Below are positions 59,369 through 64,000 of a stretch of 64,000 nt of DNA, piece by piece. This DNA comes from Patellaria atrata CBS 101060 (Eukaryota; Ascomycota; Dothideomycetes; Patellariales; Patellariaceae). How positions within the stretch are numbered: position 1 is the first letter of the stretch; every line of letters starts with the position of its first letter. Below the pieces are notes generated by a model, which saw nothing but the letters and a program-made list of their open reading frames with translations, ran no database searches and was not told where the DNA came from. The stretch is taken from contig MU006095.1 in the NCBI GenBank assembly GCA_010093705.1, forward strand, positions 686,315 to 750,314, in the 5' to 3' direction. The translations under genes and the position numbers were made by a program.

Positions 59369-60587
59369 TCAGAGACGCTTGCCAGGGACGAAGATGAAAA
59401 GGGAGCAGAGGGCTGCATCGATGAGGATGATTTCCACGAGGAGCATCCAGGCGCGTTTATTTAGAAGGCGACGAACGTAGGGTTCGCGGATGCGCGAGTA
59501 GGACATGAAGGTGTACTCGCTGAAGCCAACCAGTGCGATGATCGGATCGAGCATGTATTGGTGAGATGCTAAAGCGTATACGCCAATAGTGAAAGGTAAT
59601 ATGACCTAATTCATAATTAGAAATATGTAGAATCCTAATCGTGCGGTTTACTCACCCAGGACCTCGTGCTACGTGAATAGTTGAGGAAGATCAGCACAAA
59701 AGCGGTCCAGAAGCCACTGAACATGCTTAGAAGTCCGACGATCAAGCGAAGCATCATGCTTGGAGGGACGATGTTACCTAAGGCTTTAGCACGAAGGAAA
59801 CCAGGGTAAGCATCGCGCTCCATGGCCTGGAAGACGTAGTCCTTGGCTGGATCAAATACTTCAGGATCGTCTCGTCCATTTTGTTCGATTGCAATAATGA
59901 TCTCATTCAAAATCCCTTGGGGTAAGATGATTTCACGTTCGGATCCGCCAAGCAAGTAAGTGTACAAGATCTTTTCAGCAGATGCTTTAATATCGGAGCG
60001 TGCAACGGTGTGCTGTGGCGAATCCGATTTGTTAGCTGGTGAGCTTCCAGAATGCTGACCGGAAGGAGAGTTGTCTGTGGAGGTTCCCAAGTAACCTGGT
60101 CGCGGTGGTCTTTCCTGCCCAGGAGTTGTTTGCTCTGAGGAGCTCCCATGGTTATTAGTAGTATGTGTGGTACCGCTATCTGATCTCAAAAATGCGGATA
60201 GACGCTGTTCTGGAGTTTGCTTTTCAGTGGAAGGTCCAGCAAGTTCTGTATTGTCCAAGAGCGCTGATGAGCGTTTGCTAGTCTTTTCCAATTCTGGGGT
60301 ATCAACTAAGACCGAGCGACGTAATTCCCTCACATAGTGACGGCATAATGCCATATGTTGCATTACGTCAAGCCTATCACCCAAGTTAGCTTACAGTCCT
60401 AGGTTTAAGCATCTTTTTCATACCAGAAGTCAAGATAGTCCACCGATCGTTGTTGATCTCTCATATAAATGTAGAAAGAGAATAGGTCCACGGGTGGAGA
60501 CGTGCGTCGACTTAGGACTTCGAATAAAGTTGGAAGCCTATTCCGATTGAGATCGGGAACCGGCGAGGGCGTGTTCGCATGCGCCAT
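59369..60587 (-). CDS. RAX1: RGS-domain membrane protein, Rax1-like
   Basis: Three exons. The ATG at 60587 gives MAHANTPSPVPDLNRNRLPT, then LFEVLSRRTSPPVDLFSFYI and SVDYLDFW, rejoined by an intron to LDVMQHMALCRHYVRELRRS, the split RGS domain characteristic of Rax1. A Ser/Thr/Pro-rich insert interrupts the RGS fold; its second half is SAEKILYTYLLGGSEREIIL through DYVFQAMERDAYPGFLRAK. Three C-terminal transmembrane helices follow (LRLIVGLLSMFSGFWTAFVL; VILPFTIGVYALAS plus DPIIALVGF; LVEIILIDAALCSLFIFV), with an intron after STRSW. In yeast Rax1 marks bud sites with Rax2; in filamentous fungi it influences polarity and development. The fit is strong. Confidence 0.92.
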
Positions 60588-61493
60588 CGTGAGTCCGATT
60601 GATTATTGTTGAAGTCAGGGGAGATGAAAGGAAAATGTTGGATCGAACGAAGGTGGTCGTAGAAGCGGCGCAATGAGTTTCGTGTTACAACGGGATAAGG
60701 TACCAGCAGCTATAACCTCGAGGAGTCGATAGTGAGAGCACTCCTGTTCACGCGAATTGAAAGTTCAGTTTGATAGCTTCGATATGTTACGCGATCTGAA
60801 TTGGTTGACGTGTCGCACTGGCGCTGTTCCGGTGGGAAGAGGTGAATGAAACGGTGTCGAAGGAGGTAAAACGAATGACGGGTAGGCGTTGATTATCGAG
60901 CGTAGCGACTGGGTCGCTATTGATATGTCTTCCGCATGCGAATCGATTGTATCTTCGAACAAGCGAGGCGAGTCCAGTCGCACGGTCAGTTGAATGTTGA
61001 AGATAGAAGGTCGAGGGCAGCGTCGGATGGCTTGACTGCTTGAAGTTTGAAGTTGAGTCTGAGACTTTGGCGTTCAAACTGGTTTTGCATGAGGTAAGGG
61101 GTGCCGGGGGTCATAGCTCAAGCTGACTCAGCTAGGCCCTCATTTCCCAGCCAACACACTTCGGTAGATTAAAGGGCAAGAACTCAACTTCCTTATATAT
61201 ATAACCATATAACCACTTGTAATCATCTATAGGCTACTGCTATACAGTGGGATTATATATCAGTTTGTATTATACTGAGCTGTGTCACTGGATTTACTTC
61301 GATTTAGGTAAGCAATAAGGCTGATCATTAGGCAACCTTATAATTATCTTATTTAGAGGACGCAGCCGCAACTCACTTAGTACCTAAGTAAAAGCTTTCA
61401 TTTTTAGCATTTGTGTCCTCTCTATAGTACAACTCGTCAAGTTGCACTCCAAGATCGTACAGATATCGTACAGATATCAGATATTTCTTTATA
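60588..61493. promoter_or_regulatory. Divergent upstream region of RAX1 and the dioxygenase gene
   Basis: About 0.9 kb. Minus-strand frames at 60765-61077 lack motifs. Near 61190-61260 the DNA is TATA-rich (TATATATAT). A short direct repeat CGTACAGATAT occurs twice around 61456-61477, just before the dioxygenase ATG. Confidence 0.4.
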
Positions 61494-62366
61494 ATGGCAC
61501 CTCTTCCTGAAGGCTTTCTCGACGGTCCCGCTCCGAATCTGAAGTTATCCAAAGTTGATTTTACGAAGACTGCAACTCCGTCGTATGATGGTCTATATGC
61601 GGTAGTCATCGATGGAGTCTTGTCTCAAGGGGAATGCAAAGCACTTATAGCTGCCGCAGAAGATCACGCTGGCGACGCCGGCTGGGAAAGAGCCATGGTA
61701 AACGTTGGAGGTGGCGAGCAGAAAATGATCACCGACATTCGAAACTGTGGTAGAATCATCTGGGACTCAGAAGAGCTCGCGGAGAAAATTTGGGCACGGA
61801 TCAAGAATGAGGTACCCGATCTCCACAGCCTATCCAACTGGGGAAAGGTGACGGGGACGGGACCTGCGGCGAGATATGAGACCTGGAACCTAACGAGACT
61901 GAATGAACGGATGCGCTTTCTCAAGTATGTGGGCGGGGAATATTTTAAGCGTACGTCAATCTACTCATACTGTAGTTGAGCTTCACTCTTACCCTGCATA
62001 GCACATTGTGACGGGACATACATCACTCCTGATGGTACGGAGAGGTCCTATTTCACTTTACATCTGTACCTGAACGATTCGGAGGCAGAAATGGATCAAG
62101 AAGCTAAGGCAGAAGCGGAGAGAAATGCGAAAAGTGCTGGAGAGTCGGATCCAACACTATTACCTTTACGTGGTGGAGCAACAACTTTCCATGCTTATAA
62201 TTTTGAAGATGGATTCGATATCAACCCTAAGGCAGGCCGAGTGCTTATCTTTCAACATGCATATCTCATGCATTCTGGAGATGATGTTGTGAGAGGTACA
62301 AAATACACCATGCGAACAGACATAATGTACAAGAAGGATAGAAAGGAGGATGAGCTTTCTGATTGA
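61494..62366 (+). CDS. 2-oxoglutarate/Fe(II) dioxygenase, prolyl 4-hydroxylase-like
   Basis: Two exons; an intron of about 50 nt (GTACGT ... CTGCATAG) rejoins EYFK to PHCDGTYITPDGTERSYFTL, giving about 274 residues. No signal peptide or TM segment (MAPLPEGFLDGPAPNLKLSK), so cytosolic or nuclear. The iron-binding triad is visible: His and Asp in PHCDGTY and the distal His in YLMHSGDDVVRGTKYTMRTD, with the 2-oxoglutarate-binding Arg/Lys just after. The YETWNLTRLNERMRFLKYVG and RGGATTFHAYNFEDGF blocks are typical of fungal P4H-like proteins. The family hydroxylates prolyl or other residues; the target is unknown. Upstream of the ATG is a short direct repeat. Confidence 0.88.
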
Positions 62367-63042
62367 TGGACGAACAAAATGATAATATATAGAAGCAAAT
62401 CATGGAACATGGCGCTAAATTTCAATGTTGTAGTATCCGGAGAATCAGAGTTATGAGGGTGGAATATTGTGTATACGTGTGAACGAACCCTAATATCGAA
62501 TACCGCTCGAGATATGATAGAAATTGGCTATTCTTACTTCTCAGGCACATTCACTCTTGCGAGTCTATTGACCATAGCACCGAACCGAAGAAAAGGTATT
62601 CTACCAATCACGGCATATTTAACTTTCGAGTCTTTAACCGTGATAGAAAAAGGCTCGAAGAACTAGAACCTTAGTTACGCAAAATCAAAAGAGAACTCCT
62701 AAACAACGAAATTGGGGTCTAAAATCAAGGATGGAAGGAAGAAATATGAGATAGGTGAAAGGATTTATACTAATGATTACTACATACAGGGATTGGTGAG
62801 AGAGTAGTAAATAGAAGAGCACACAGTTGTTTAATCATTGCTAATTATCTGTACCGGTTCCAATGTTATCTTTAACCATTGCGTCTCTAACATTTACGTG
62901 ATCATCAATCCTAACAGCTACAGTAGACAAAAACTATAAAAGACTTGTTTACTTACCAAGGGGTTGAGGTAGACAAATGGGGGAACTAGGATAATCTTTC
63001 TAAGCATCTAATACAACTAAAATTACATCAGTGTCATATATT
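62367..63042. other. Convergent 3' intergenic region
   Basis: AT-rich DNA between the dioxygenase and the lysyl-tRNA synthetase. A frame at 62469-62666 has no motif. Nothing else recognised. Confidence 0.4.
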
Positions 63043-64000
63043 CTACATCTTCCTCTCTCCACCCTGACTAGCCCTAACTACATTCCTCAATAGCCCAAAA
63101 GGCAGCACATCCCCAATCCTCTCCACTCCAGCAAACAGCATAACCACCCTGTCAATTCCCATCCCCCATCCTCCCGTCGGCGGCAAACCCCACTCAAGAG
63201 CCTCTAGATACCCCTCGTCAATACCCCCCTCGGTTCCCTCTTCCTTGAACCTAAGCTGCTCTTCAAATTTCCTACGCTGCTCCCGCGGATCATTCTCCTC
63301 TTCGTACGCGTTCACGTACTCGCGACTGTTGATAAATAGCTCAACGCGCGCGGCGACGTATTGGTTTGTGGTCGGACAGAGGAATGATTTTGATAGGGGT
63401 GAGAGTACGGCCGGATGGTGGATTATGAAGGTTGGGGATGTGCAGAGAGGTTCAATGTATTCGCCTGCCAGCGCATCTAGGAGTCGTGGGAGATTAGGGG
63501 TTGCGGGAAGGGGTAAGTTGAGCTCCGCGAAGAGAGATCGGAGCTCATCAGTCGCAGATGGAGAGCTAAGGTCGGGAAGTTTGTGACCTATAGCTGATTC
63601 AAGAGTGGGAATAAAGGGGAGGCGTTTGAACTCGGGTTGGAAATCTATGGGGACTTGACTGATGGAAGGTAGTTGTTCCTCCATAGAATGTATTTTCCGT
63701 GATATGAGTCGGAAAAGGTTTTCAGTGCGTTGTATCAAGTCCTCCAGGGTCGCTAATGGCTCGTAGAACTCGCATATTGAGAACTCGGGATTATGCGTTC
63801 CGTCGGTACCTGTTAAGATTCTCAGTATTAGGAAATATGGGGTAGCCTCCGGGTGGCAATACCTTCATTTCTGAAAACTTGCCCGATCTCGTAAATTGGC
63901 TCTGAGTATCCAACCAGTAACTTTTTTAAGTATAATTCTGGAGCTATGCGAAGCCTTAAGGGCGTCCAAGGAAATTCAGTCCCTTCTGTCTCGAAAGGTC
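63043..64000 (-). CDS. Lysyl-tRNA synthetase, mitochondrial type, C-terminal part (runs off the right edge)
   Basis: The gene enters from beyond 64000. The visible part starts in the class II catalytic core: [31 protein letters not shown] (motif 2 start), then an intron of about 57 nt and [19 protein letters not shown]. The 63738-63043 exon continues the same frame with [36 protein letters not shown], and motif 3 [16 protein letters not shown] before the stop. Class II LysRS charges tRNA-Lys. The divergent, longer insert between motifs 2 and 3 fits the mitochondrial (Msk1-like) form rather than the cytosolic enzyme. The N-terminal tRNA-binding domain and motif 1 are outside the window. Confidence 0.9.

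Noticed and set aside
61456-61477. Duplicated CGTACAGATAT just before the dioxygenase ATG
   Set aside because: Two copies of 11 bp are too little to argue for more than chance slippage.
1-64000. CRISPR arrays, bacterial operons, ribosomal RNA and telomere repeats
   Set aside because: None of the required repeat or RNA patterns was seen; the gene structure is eukaryotic throughout.

Overview
The window is nuclear DNA from a filamentous ascomycete (Pezizomycotina), probably a Helotiales-like Leotiomycete. The class placement is my inference from gene content and was not tested by alignment. Genes have short introns (about 42-85 nt) with GTAAGT-type donors, CTAAC/CTGAC branch sites and YAG acceptors. 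The families are typical of such fungi: a HET-domain gene, a DUF1996 secreted protein, a Rax1-type RGS protein, a Dur3 urea symporter, a GH43-CBM35 enzyme and an M43 metalloprotease. Many genes are visible only once exons are joined across these introns.

Left part (1-25 kb): sparse, secretome-rich and partly decayed. In order it holds a membrane RING-H2 gene, a small six-cysteine secreted protein, an F-box protein, a secreted GH43-CBM35 galactanase-like enzyme, a broken HET gene, a broken CFEM-like cell-surface gene, a secreted Thr/Arg/Ser-repeat protein with a polyacidic tail, an M43-type metalloprotease, a possible solo LTR with an internal 97-bp tandem duplication, and a DUF1996 protein. 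Long stretches between them hold nothing I recognise.

Middle (25-32.5 kb): the most interesting block. Three adjacent genes encode (i) a nucleotide-sugar transporter that appears fused in frame to a type II membrane glycosyltransferase-like domain, (ii) an aminoglycoside-phosphotransferase-like kinase fused to a sugar-1-phosphate nucleotidyltransferase-like domain, and, divergently, (iii) a nucleotidyltransferase fused to a HAD phosphatase. Together they carry the functions needed to phosphorylate, activate, import into the Golgi and transfer an unusual sugar or polyol. I propose this as a candidate glycan-decoration cluster that resembles bacterial capsule or LPS precursor loci in its parts list.

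Right part (32.5-64 kb): a Pro/Gln-rich reading frame split by two in-frame stops, the urea symporter DUR3 with upstream GATA sites, a concentrative nucleoside transporter, and a xylitol dehydrogenase with an unusual basic N-terminal tail. Then comes a decayed multidomain gene about 6.6 kb long containing a Hint (hedgehog/intein) domain, interrupted by a GAA microsatellite and an assembly gap. The end is a dense housekeeping block: a PF10294-type methyltransferase, VPS28, NOC2, RAX1, a 2-oxoglutarate/Fe(II) dioxygenase and the C-terminal half of a mitochondrial-type lysyl-tRNA synthetase that runs off the right edge.
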